Positions 51,756 to 59,976 of a stretch of 64,000 bases of DNA are shown here, piece after piece (position 1 is the stretch's first letter; each line of letters opens with the position of its first letter). Below the pieces are notes generated by a model. That model was given only the letters and a program-made list of their open reading frames with translations. It did no database searches and was not told the DNA's origin. The position numbers were made by a program, and so were the translations under genes. Source of the DNA: UBA3537 sp045561735 (GTDB lineage Bacteria > Bacteroidota > Bacteroidia > Flavobacteriales > Flavobacteriaceae). The stretch spans positions 21,731-85,730 of the forward strand of contig JBJKXC010000019.1 in assembly GCA_045561735.1 (NCBI GenBank). Direction: 5' to 3'.

Positions 51756-52832
51756 TCAATTGAATTTTATTTTTGGGTTTAAGTATGCGTACAGCAAATC
51801 AACAAAAATATTTAAAATTACAAAGATAGTGGCAATAATTAAAACAGCCCCCATTATGACGGGTAAATCTAAGGTGTTTAAGGCATTTACAATTTCTTTG
51901 CCCAAGCCATTCCATCCAAAAACATACTCCACAAAGACAGCGCCTGCCAACATGGATGCAAACCAGCCTGAAATGGCGGTAACCACAGGACTCAGAGCAT
52001 TTTTAAACGCATGCTTAAACAATACTTTTCTTGGACCAAGTCCTTTGGCTTTTGCGGTTTTAATATATTCTTGGTTATAAACTTCCAACAAAGAATTTCG
52101 CATCAGTTGAGTCACAACTGCTAAAGGTCGAATTCCCAAAACCAAAGCAGGCAATATTAAGTTTTTTAATTGTAAGCGATTGGCTTCTCCAAAATCATCC
52201 ATTTCATACAAACTTCCAGTCATTTCAAGGCCTGTATATTCATGCCAAACAAATCCAAAAATCCAAGCCGCAATAATGGCCGTAAAAAAAGAAGGTAAAC
52301 TCATGCCAAGCGTGCTAATGACCAATATGCTTCGATCTTGCCATTGGTCTTTGCAAAGCGCTGACACAAGCCCTAAGAAAAGCGCTAGCACAAGGGCTAT
52401 ACTAATAGAAGCCGCGGCCAAAATAAAGGTGTTTGGAAGCGTTTCTTTTAGAATTTGAGTGACTTTTTTTCCTTGTTTTGTAAAGGAACGGCGCAAAAAT
52501 GGATATTTAACAACCCAACTTCCATTGTTTAGTTTTATCAAATGCCTGAATGTATAATTACCGGACTCTAAGCTAGTGTAATGGTCTGAACTGTGCCAGT
52601 GAAAAGACAGTGGGGAAAGATCGTTTAAATAGTATCCGTATTGAGTTAAAAGTGGTTGATCAAACCCATATTTTTTTTGAACGATGACGATTTGATCTTG
52701 ATCTTCATTTTGACCCAACATCATTCGAGCAGGATCACCTGGTAATACATTGAAAAGAAAAAAAACAACGGTCACAACTCCAAAAAGGGTCATAAGTGTA
52801 TTGGCTGTTTTTTTTAAAAGATAAATGCCCAA
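51756..52832 (-). CDS. ABC transporter permease, DppB/OppB-type
   Basis: A 358-residue inner-membrane permease with an N-terminal helix, a periplasmic insertion of about 60 residues, and five C-terminal helices carrying the EAA-like motif (IKTAKAKGLGPRKVLFKHAFKNALSP). Family members import dipeptides or nickel with a DppC partner, ATPases and a binding protein; none of these is adjacent. The partners are probably encoded elsewhere. Confidence 0.88.
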   Translation of the reverse strand: MGIYLLKKTANTLMTLFGVVTVVFFLFNVLPGDPARMMLGQNEDQDQIVIVQKKYGFDQPLLTQYGYYLNDLSPLSFHWHSSDHYTSLESGNYTFRHLIKLNNGSWVVKYPFLRRSFTKQGKKVTQILKETLPNTFILAAASISIALVLALFLGLVSALCKDQWQDRSILVISTLGMSLPSFFTAIIAAWIFGFVWHEYTGLEMTGSLYEMDDFGEANRLQLKNLILPALVLGIRPLAVVTQLMRNSLLEVYNQEYIKTAKAKGLGPRKVLFKHAFKNALSPVVTAISGWFASMLAGAVFVEYVFGWNGLGKEIVNALNTLDLPVIMGAVLIIATIFVILNIFVDLLYAYLNPKIKFN

Positions 52833-52834
52833 AA

Positions 52835-53929
52835 TTACAATACTAAATCTTCAATGTCATTCCAATGGACTTTTTGCTCCACAGTACCTTTATTAAGTAG
52901 TAAAACTCCAGGGTTCGCACGAACGACTGTCTTCAGCGCTTTTTCATCACATAAGTAAAATTCAAAATTCAAATCGTAATCAGATTGAATTCTTTTTTTG
53001 ACCTCCTTGCCTGAAGCACTCAATCCTATGACGGTATAGCCTTTGTCTATGGCTGCGTCTGAAAATGCTTTTAATTTCTTTAGTCCTTCTACCTCAGCAG
53101 TGTCTAAATTATAGGCTACAATCATTAGCAAACGTGTTTCGGCTAAAAAGAACTGTGTCAAATCTTCTGCATCGTTTTCAATTGAAAAATCTAAAATAGA
53201 AGGCTGATAGCCTTCAGAAATGATTTTGGTTTCAACACCAACATAGGTCCCATCAATATTTGGATAGGAACCATTGGTAACAACTTCTTGCACTCGACCA
53301 TTAACCTCAAAAGTCCATTTAAATTCCTGGACTGCTTTTGGCGCGTTTTCAGGTGTACTCATGTTTTCAACAAGATTGTCCCCTATTTTATAAGCACGAA
53401 AATCAATGCTCGGGAGGTGCATCAAGACATGGTATCCAAAAGCGAGACTGAGAATTAAACTCAAACTGGCAATCACATTTGTTGTCAGAGGTTTAAAAAT
53501 GGGTTGAATACTATTTTTACCATAAAAAATCAAAAGAATAAGCCCTAATAATACGACGTCTTTCAAAAAACTTTCCCAGGGTGTTAATTTCAAAGCGTCA
53601 CCAAAACAACCACAGTCTTTAACCTTATCGAAATAGGCGGAATAAAAGGTTAAAAAGGTAAAAAAAATAATCATGGCCATCAGGCTCCAAAGAGTAAATT
53701 TGCGCTGGTAACCGATCAAAAGAAAAACGCCCAATACAACCTCAAAAACAACCACAAAAATTGAAAGTGTTAAAGCGTATGGCTCTAAAAATGTAAGGTT
53801 CAAAACTTCTGCACTAAAATATTCTTCAAGTTTATATGAAAAACCAATGGGGTCATTTAGTTTAATAAATCCTGAAATGATGAAGAGTAAGCCAACAAAA
53901 ATTCGTGCGATGGGGGTTAAAATTTTCAT
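52835..53929 (-). CDS. DoxX-family protein with C-terminal thioredoxin-like domain (BT_3928-like)
   Basis: 364 residues: a four-helix DoxX membrane domain (1-150) opening IARIFVGLLFIISGFIKLNDP and containing KDCGCFGDALK, then a periplasmic alpha/beta domain resembling thioredoxin folds without an obvious CxxC (AYNLDTAEVEGLKKLKAFSD, VIGLSASG). The role is not established; redox or sulfide-related functions are proposed for DoxX. The start overlaps the DUF1599 stop by four bases. Confidence 0.87.
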   Translation of the reverse strand: MKILTPIARIFVGLLFIISGFIKLNDPIGFSYKLEEYFSAEVLNLTFLEPYALTLSIFVVVFEVVLGVFLLIGYQRKFTLWSLMAMIIFFTFLTFYSAYFDKVKDCGCFGDALKLTPWESFLKDVVLLGLILLIFYGKNSIQPIFKPLTTNVIASLSLILSLAFGYHVLMHLPSIDFRAYKIGDNLVENMSTPENAPKAVQEFKWTFEVNGRVQEVVTNGSYPNIDGTYVGVETKIISEGYQPSILDFSIENDAEDLTQFFLAETRLLMIVAYNLDTAEVEGLKKLKAFSDAAIDKGYTVIGLSASGKEVKKRIQSDYDLNFEFYLCDEKALKTVVRANPGVLLLNKGTVEQKVHWNDIEDLVL

Positions 53930-54468
53930 TCGTTGTTGTTTAAATGAATCATGGCAAAAATAGCATAATTGATAATGTCCTGGTAATTGGCATCAATCCC
54001 CTCACTGACAAGAGTTTGACCTGAATTGTCTTCAATTTGTTTGACACGAAGTAACTTTTGTAAAATAAGATCCGTTAAGGAGCTGACCCGCATATCACGC
54101 CAAGCCTCTCCATAATCGTGATTTTTATCCAGCATCAATTGTTTGGCCTGGGCAATTTTAGTGTCGTAATCCAATAAAGTTTCTTCGTCATTGAGATCGG
54201 GTTGTTCTGCAATTCCGCGTTCAATTTGTACTAGAGCCATGATGCAGTAATTAATAATTCCTATAAATTCACTCACAGCCCCCTCACCAACCCGTTGGGT
54301 TTTATTTTGTTGCAAGCCTCGAATCCGTTGGGCTTTGATAAAAATTTGGTCGGTTAGAGATGGTAACCTTAAAATACGCCAAGCACAACCGTAGTCCTTC
54401 ATTTTCTTTAAAAATAAATTTCTACAACGACTGATAACGGCATCGTATTGTTTTGAGGTATTTTGCAT
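53926..54468 (-). CDS. DUF1599 protein with two homologous halves
   Basis: A 180-residue protein in which each half repeats K-x-x-DYG-x-AWR-x-x-R-x-x-SLTD-x-I-x-x-K, around residues 22-45 and 115-140, followed by a helix ending INYCIMALVQ or INYAIFAMIH. DUF1599 is also called nucleotide-modification-associated domain 1, but this copy sits in a housekeeping operon and not beside phage or modification genes. It heads the operon DUF1599-doxX-permease-tlpA-tpiA-prmA-clpS. Function unknown. Confidence 0.87.
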   Translation of the reverse strand: MQNTSKQYDAVISRCRNLFLKKMKDYGCAWRILRLPSLTDQIFIKAQRIRGLQQNKTQRVGEGAVSEFIGIINYCIMALVQIERGIAEQPDLNDEETLLDYDTKIAQAKQLMLDKNHDYGEAWRDMRVSSLTDLILQKLLRVKQIEDNSGQTLVSEGIDANYQDIINYAIFAMIHLNNNE

Positions 54469-54546
54469 AAATTCGATTGAAATTTCCGTAAATTTCGCTT
54501 AAAATTTTCAAACCATCAAAATTTAAGGTTTAAACTTTAAAATTGA

Positions 54547-55404
54547 ATGAATTCAACTAAAAACAACCCCAGTTTTAGCATTAATTGCAAAGGCGAACTG
54601 ATAGATTTATTGCAGCCCAAAGTGATGGGGATTTTAAATATTACTCCAGATTCTTTTTATGATGGAGGGCGTTTTAAAGACTCGAAAACCGCCCTGGATC
54701 AAGTTGAAAAATTATTAACCGAAGGGTCTACATTTATAGACATTGGCGCTTATAGTTCACGTCCAGGAGCTAAATTCGTGTCTGAAGAAGAAGAGCTAAA
54801 ACGCATCACTACGATAGTTCATTTAGTTCTAAAAAACTTCCCAAATTGTAGAATTTCAATAGACAGTTTCCGATCGAGAATCATCAAAGAATGTACAGAA
54901 ATGGGCTCAGCAATTTGCAATGATATTTCAGCGGGGCAATTAGATCCAAAGATGATGGAAACTGTTGGAAAACTAAAGATACCTTACATTATGATGCACA
55001 TGAGAGGCACGCCGCAAAACATGCAAGAACAGATTCAATACAAACATATCATAAATGATATTTATTATTATTTTTCAGAGCGTATACAAGCCGCAAAAGC
55101 CCATCAAATTAACGACCTCATCATAGATCTTGGATTTGGGTTTGCGAAAACACTGGATCAAAATTATACCCTATTACATCAAATGCCCTTTTTCAAAAAT
55201 CTAAACTATCCTATTCTTACTGGAATTTCTCGAAAATCAATGGTGTATAAGGTATTAGAATCCACAGCCACTGAAGCGCTCAATGGCACAACCGCCCTAA
55301 ACATGATCGCCTTGATGAACGGCTCTAAAATTTTAAGAGTCCATGATGCAAAGGAAGCTTTAGAGTGTGTAAAGCTCTACAGCGCTTTGACCAGTGCACC
55401 CTAA
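54547..55404 (+). CDS. folP: Dihydropteroate synthase
   Basis: A 285-residue TIM barrel with both family signatures: VMGILNITPDSFYDGGRF and FIDIGAYSSRPGAK, plus the later ISIDSFR, GISRKS and HDA motifs. It condenses p-aminobenzoate with hydroxymethyl-dihydropterin diphosphate, and is the sulfonamide target. It is divergent from DUF1599 and followed after 46 bases by the diadenylate cyclase gene, a common Bacteroidota pairing. Confidence 0.96.
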   Translation: MNSTKNNPSFSINCKGELIDLLQPKVMGILNITPDSFYDGGRFKDSKTALDQVEKLLTEGSTFIDIGAYSSRPGAKFVSEEEELKRITTIVHLVLKNFPNCRISIDSFRSRIIKECTEMGSAICNDISAGQLDPKMMETVGKLKIPYIMMHMRGTPQNMQEQIQYKHIINDIYYYFSERIQAAKAHQINDLIIDLGFGFAKTLDQNYTLLHQMPFFKNLNYPILTGISRKSMVYKVLESTATEALNGTTALNMIALMNGSKILRVHDAKEALECVKLYSALTSAP

Positions 55405-55450
55405 ATCTTAAATTTGGTTTTATTTAGTATCTTTAAAAAAATATTTCAAC

Positions 55451-56239
55451 TTGGAAATTCTCAGGGAGCTGTTAGATTTGAGTGCTTTAGATGTTATTGA
55501 CATCGTATTAGTAGCACTCTTACTTTATTATATCTATAAATTGATTAAAGGTACTGTCGCCATTAATATTTTTATTGGTATTGTAATTTTTTATCTCTTT
55601 TTTCTTCTAGTAGATGCACTTGAAATGCGCATGCTTTCAAAAATATTGGGCGGGTTTATGAGTGTTGGAATTATTGCGCTTATTGTAGTATTTCAACCTG
55701 AAATACGGAAATTTCTATTAATGATTGGGTCTACAAACTTTGGTAAAAAAAGTGCTATTCTGGGCCGGTTTCAGTTTTTAACTAGCTCTGTTAGAAAAAA
55801 TAATACCAATGCCAATGATATTATAAAAGCAGCAACTAAAATGGCTAGTACAAAAACTGGAGCTATAATGATTTTGGAACGCAACAACAACCTGGACTTT
55901 TTGGTAGAAACCGGCGATCAAATGAATATTGAACTGACCCAACCCATTTTAGAAAGCATTTTTTTTAAAAATAGTCCACTACATGACGGTGCCATAATAA
56001 TATCAAACAACATAATTAAGGCAACTAGAATCATTCTACCTGTGAGCAATCAAAAAGAAATCCCTGCACACTTTGGGCTAAGACATCGCGCTGCAATTGG
56101 GATTACAGAAAAAACAGATGCATTGGCTATTGTTGTTAGTGAAGAATCCGGCCAAATATCTTACATCAATAATGGGGCATTTATCATCTACAAGAATACT
56201 CAAGAACTCATAGAAAAAATAGAGGCTGAACTGTTTTAG
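55451..56239 (+). CDS. cdaA: Diadenylate cyclase CdaA
   Basis: 262 residues from a TTG start: three N-terminal membrane helices (about 10-85) and a DAC domain with the catalytic DGA (SPLHDGAIII) and RHR (GLRHRAAIG) motifs. It makes the second messenger c-di-AMP, which controls potassium and osmotic balance and wall homeostasis. Its place after folP is common in Bacteroidota. Confidence 0.95.
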   Translation: MEILRELLDLSALDVIDIVLVALLLYYIYKLIKGTVAINIFIGIVIFYLFFLLVDALEMRMLSKILGGFMSVGIIALIVVFQPEIRKFLLMIGSTNFGKKSAILGRFQFLTSSVRKNNTNANDIIKAATKMASTKTGAIMILERNNNLDFLVETGDQMNIELTQPILESIFFKNSPLHDGAIIISNNIIKATRIILPVSNQKEIPAHFGLRHRAAIGITEKTDALAIVVSEESGQISYINNGAFIIYKNTQELIEKIEAELF

Positions 56240-57999
56240 TTTTCTTGGTTTAAAAATTGTGCTTTATACAGTCCACTGTAAGCCCCATCTTTATCTTTAA
56301 GTAAACTGCTGTGGGTTCCCATTTCAACAATTTTTCCAGCATCCAATACAATTATGACATCTGCTTTTTGAATTGTCGCCAATCGGTGGGCAATCACAAT
56401 TGATGTCCTCCCTTTTGTGATTTTTTTGGTAGCTTCTTGAACTAACTGTTCTGAATTCGAATCTATAGAAGCAGTGGCTTCGTCCAAAATCAAAACTTTA
56501 GGATTGGTTATATAAGCTCTTAAAAAAGAAATCAATTGGCGCTGACCAACGGATAACATTACACCTCTTTCCTTTACATTGTAATGGTATCCGCCTGGTA
56601 AATTTTTTAAAAAGTCATGAATCCCAATTTGCTTTGCTGCATCAATTACATCAGCTTCAGAGATTTTTGAATTCCCGAAAGTGATGTTGTTTAAAATTGA
56701 ATCCGCGAATAAAAAAACATCTTGAAGTACCACGGATACTTGTTTTCGAATCCATTTTAGTGGAATCGATTTTATATCTGTTTCATCAAATAAAATCTGT
56801 CCTTTTTCTGTTTCGTAAAATCGATTGATTAAATTAATTATGGTAGATTTACCAGCCCCCGTAGATCCAACAATAGCAACGGTTTGTCCGGGCTTGACTG
56901 TGAAAGAAATTCCTTTGAGAACAGCTTCATTCTTTATATAGGAAAAGTGAACATCTCTAAATTCAATTTTACCATTAAATTCTTTTAATGATTCAGTTCC
57001 TGAATCTGAAATATTGGAATTTGTATCCAAAACTTTAAAGACCCGATCGGCTGCTACCATTCCCATTTGAAGGGTATTAAATTTATTTGCGATTTGATGC
57101 AAGGGACGAAACATCATAGGAACCATCATGACAAAGGCCGCCAAATCTCCAACAGAGGCTGTTTGATCAAAAACCGTATTTAAGCCTCCCAACCATATGA
57201 TAATCCCAAGGGTGATGGAAGTCAATAACTCTGCAATTGGGAAAAATACTGAATTGTACCATACGGTCTTAATCCATGCTTTCTTATGGCGCTGATTAAT
57301 GGCTTCAAAGCTTTTAAACTCAATCATCTCTCTGGCGAAAAGTTGAACAATCTTCATGCCGGTCAAACGCTCTTGAACAAATGAGTTTAAGTTTGACACT
57401 TCATTTCTAACCTCTTCAAAAGCTTTTTTCATGTATTTTTGAAAAATTTTTGTCGCTATCAATATGATCGGAAGGGTGAAGAATACTACAATACTCAGTT
57501 GCCAGTTCATATAAATCATAACGGAGCCAACCACCAACATTTTAAGAATGTCACTAAAAATCATAAATAGCCCTTCTCCAAAAATATCGGCAATGCGTTC
57601 CATGTCTGTAACCGTTCGGGTCAACAACACCCCTACTGAGGAGTTGTCAAAATATTTCATTTTGAATGCCAGAATATGATTGAATAATTTAATCCTGATA
57701 TCCCTTACAACTGACTGGCCCAACCAGCTGGCCGTATAAATAAATGTAAGATTGCATAAGACTTCCATAAATAATAAGGCAAACATCCAAAGCATATAAC
57801 TTAAAAATCCAGGCTGAAATTGTTGCTCAATGTTTTCATCCATGGCCATTTGCAATACTTTTGGCCGTAAAGCACCAAATACTGCCAGTCCGATGACTGT
57901 AATGAGGGCCAAAACAAAGATTAGATAGTACGGTTTGGTATAGGCCAAAAGACGGCCAAAAAGAGGCGCATCAAAAACTGTTTGTTTTGTTTTAGTCAT
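56236..57999 (-). CDS. ABC exporter, fused permease-ATPase (MsbA/LmrA type)
   Basis: A 587-residue half-transporter with six membrane helices (1-320) and an ATPase domain with Walker A GSTGAGKST, signature LSVGQRQL, Walker B VLILDEATAS and the switch His in VIAHRLAT. It works as a dimer to export lipids, peptides or drugs; the substrate is not clear. Its start overlaps the truA stop by eight bases. Its end overlaps the convergent cdaA stop by four. Confidence 0.93.
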   Translation of the reverse strand: MTKTKQTVFDAPLFGRLLAYTKPYYLIFVLALITVIGLAVFGALRPKVLQMAMDENIEQQFQPGFLSYMLWMFALLFMEVLCNLTFIYTASWLGQSVVRDIRIKLFNHILAFKMKYFDNSSVGVLLTRTVTDMERIADIFGEGLFMIFSDILKMLVVGSVMIYMNWQLSIVVFFTLPIILIATKIFQKYMKKAFEEVRNEVSNLNSFVQERLTGMKIVQLFAREMIEFKSFEAINQRHKKAWIKTVWYNSVFFPIAELLTSITLGIIIWLGGLNTVFDQTASVGDLAAFVMMVPMMFRPLHQIANKFNTLQMGMVAADRVFKVLDTNSNISDSGTESLKEFNGKIEFRDVHFSYIKNEAVLKGISFTVKPGQTVAIVGSTGAGKSTIINLINRFYETEKGQILFDETDIKSIPLKWIRKQVSVVLQDVFLFADSILNNITFGNSKISEADVIDAAKQIGIHDFLKNLPGGYHYNVKERGVMLSVGQRQLISFLRAYITNPKVLILDEATASIDSNSEQLVQEATKKITKGRTSIVIAHRLATIQKADVIIVLDAGKIVEMGTHSSLLKDKDGAYSGLYKAQFLNQEN

Positions 58000-58741
58000 C
58001 TAAATAAATTGAATTAGGGTATAAAATTTCGGTCAAATACAAACCTTTTGCTGGTGCAGAAGCGCCCGCATTTGAACGGTCTTTGGATTCAATGATGTTT
58101 TTAAATTCATCCAAAGATGTTTTATAAATTCCAACATCCAGCACAGTTCCTACAATAGCCCGCACCATATTCCTTAGAAAACGATCGGCTGTAATTTTAA
58201 ATTCTAAATGATTTTCGGTTTGAGTCCATTGGGCATGGCTAATTTGACATAAAAAAGTTTTTACATCAGAATGCAGCCTTGAAAAACACTCAAAATCTTT
58301 ATAACCCCTCAAAATACGACTTGCTTCGTTCATACGATTTACATCTAAAGGCCTGGTAAAATAATGGCATTTATCGTGTTCAAAAACATTTTTAGAGGTT
58401 GTTATTTTATAAATATAGCTCCTGCTTATGGCATCAAATCTTGCGTGGGCCGCTTCTTGAACATTTTTGATAGCATTTACTGCAATGTCCTTTGGAAGAA
58501 AAGCGTTAAGCTTATATGACATTTGTTCCGTATCAAAACTTACTTCGGTATCGAAATGTGCTACCATTTGAACCGCATGAACCCCAGTGTCGGTCCGTCC
58601 AGCCCCCATACTATCAGTGGGAGATTTGAAAAGTACTGAAAGGGCTTTATTGAGGGTTGCCTGCACAGTTACTGCATTGGGCTGAATTTGCCAACCGTGG
58701 TAATGGGTTCCATTATAGGATAAATCAATGAAATATCTCAA
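57992..58741 (-). CDS. truA: tRNA pseudouridine(38-40) synthase
   Basis: A 249-residue TruA with the catalytic Asp in GAGRTDTGVHA (about residues 47-57), YNGTHYHGWQIQ at the start and FLRNMVRAIVGT near the end. It modifies uridines 38-40 in tRNA anticodon stems. Cotranscribed with the ABC exporter. Confidence 0.96.
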   Translation of the reverse strand: MRYFIDLSYNGTHYHGWQIQPNAVTVQATLNKALSVLFKSPTDSMGAGRTDTGVHAVQMVAHFDTEVSFDTEQMSYKLNAFLPKDIAVNAIKNVQEAAHARFDAISRSYIYKITTSKNVFEHDKCHYFTRPLDVNRMNEASRILRGYKDFECFSRLHSDVKTFLCQISHAQWTQTENHLEFKITADRFLRNMVRAIVGTVLDVGIYKTSLDEFKNIIESKDRSNAGASAPAKGLYLTEILYPNSIYLDD

Positions 58742-58771
58742 GGTATTTTGATACTTTTGTTGTTAGACCAC

Positions 58772-58779
58772 CAAAGATA
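58772..58779 (-). promoter_or_regulatory. -7 box of truA
   Basis: TATCTTTG on the minus strand, 30 bases before the truA start. Confidence 0.45.
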
Positions 58780-58821
58780 AGACATTGGTCTAAAATACTG
58801 TTTTGAGATTTCAAAGAATCC

Positions 58822-59313
58822 ATGAAAAAAATTCTATTGCTTTCCGATACTCATGGCCATATAGGTGAAGATATCTTAAAACATGTCCATTGGTGTGACG
58901 AAGTATGGCATGCGGGTGACATTGGTAATCTTAAAGTAACCGATACGCTTAAAAACTTAAAGCCTCTTAGAGCTGTTTATGGAAATATTGATTGTGCTGC
59001 TGCCAGGACTGAGTTTCCTTTACATCAAAAATTTACAGTTGAGGGGCTTAAGGTGTGGATTACCCACATTGGAGGCTATCCCAACCGGTATTCAAAGCCT
59101 ATTCGAGACGTGATTAAATTTGAACGTCCAGACTTATTTATTTCTGGACATTCACATATATTGAAGGTAATGCCGGACAAAAAATTAAATTTACTTCACA
59201 TGAATCCAGGCGCTGTTGGAAAGCATGGATTTCACAAGCTGCGAACCATGTTGCGTTTCAAAATATCTAAAGGCGAAATAAAAGAACTAGAAATCGTAGA
59301 ATTTAAACGTTGA
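58822..59313 (+). CDS. Metallophosphoesterase (YfcE/MJ0936-like)
   Basis: A 163-residue calcineurin-like phosphoesterase with the ordered metal motifs LLSDTHGH, AGDIGN, YGNIDC, ISGHSH and HMNPGAV. Small enzymes of this type are phosphodiesterases on cyclic nucleotides or nucleic acids; the physiological substrate is unknown. Transcribed alone between truA and the convergent DUF4293 gene. Confidence 0.92.
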   Translation: MKKILLLSDTHGHIGEDILKHVHWCDEVWHAGDIGNLKVTDTLKNLKPLRAVYGNIDCAAARTEFPLHQKFTVEGLKVWITHIGGYPNRYSKPIRDVIKFERPDLFISGHSHILKVMPDKKLNLLHMNPGAVGKHGFHKLRTMLRFKISKGEIKELEIVEFKR

Positions 59314-59339
59314 GCGATATCAAAGAATGCGGCTATGAT

Positions 59340-59747
59340 TTATCTCAAGCGGTCTATAGATTTTATAAGAGCTTCATCCTTCTTGATGGCCTTATTTGCC
59401 AGCACCACTAAAACAACAGAAACAACAGGGAGAAGTAAACCAATGCCATTCTCAGAATTTTGAAATTCTCCATACAAATTAAATAATCTGTATACAAATA
59501 ATCCCAATAAAATTAAGTTTACTATAATATTTACACGACCCAATACAAATTGGGTTTGCCTGGTTTTGTATTTAAAAATAGTCCATACAGTAATTAGCGT
59601 CGAAGCCGCGAATAATCCTAAATATGCCGGATAGTCTTGTGCAAAATAAGGATTCCCATCAATCGTGAGTAATGGAAAAACGAATGGTAAGGCGCCTGTA
59701 CAAAGAGCTGACATAAACAAATAAAGCGTTTGAATTCTTTGAAGCAT
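59340..59747 (-). CDS. DUF4293 membrane protein
   Basis: A 135-residue protein with four membrane helices, from MLQRIQTLYLFMSAL. This start gives the family's usual beginning; the upstream extension adds 29 unlikely residues. DUF4293 is a Bacteroidota-specific family of unknown function, often found beside rho, as here. Confidence 0.86.
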   Translation of the reverse strand: MLQRIQTLYLFMSALCTGALPFVFPLLTIDGNPYFAQDYPAYLGLFAASTLITVWTIFKYKTRQTQFVLGRVNIIVNLILLGLFVYRLFNLYGEFQNSENGIGLLLPVVSVVLVVLANKAIKKDEALIKSIDRLR

Positions 59748-59922
59748 ACCAAACAGATTTACTGCTAAATTAATCGTTTCTTTTTTATTTATTTCACTAA
59801 ATTTTAAAAATATTGTTGTATCATTGCATAACAAATTACATGAGACCTCTTTGTCTCAATTATATTTTTTCATTTTACTACATACTGATTTCAAATTAAT
59901 ATTGTTTCCCACCAAAAAATTT

Positions 59923-59973
59923 ATGTTGCAGCGCAACAAAACCATATTTTACAACTTAAATAATTACAACTAA
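59923..59973 (+). CDS. Possible leader peptide upstream of rho
   Basis: A 16-codon frame (MLQRNKTIFYNL to ...NNYN) whose stop lies three bases before the rho ATG. Its first codons overlap a small hairpin (GTTGC-AGC-GCAAC). It could be a translated leader, or chance. Confidence 0.25.
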   Translation: MLQRNKTIFYNLNNYN

Positions 59974-59976
59974 ATT

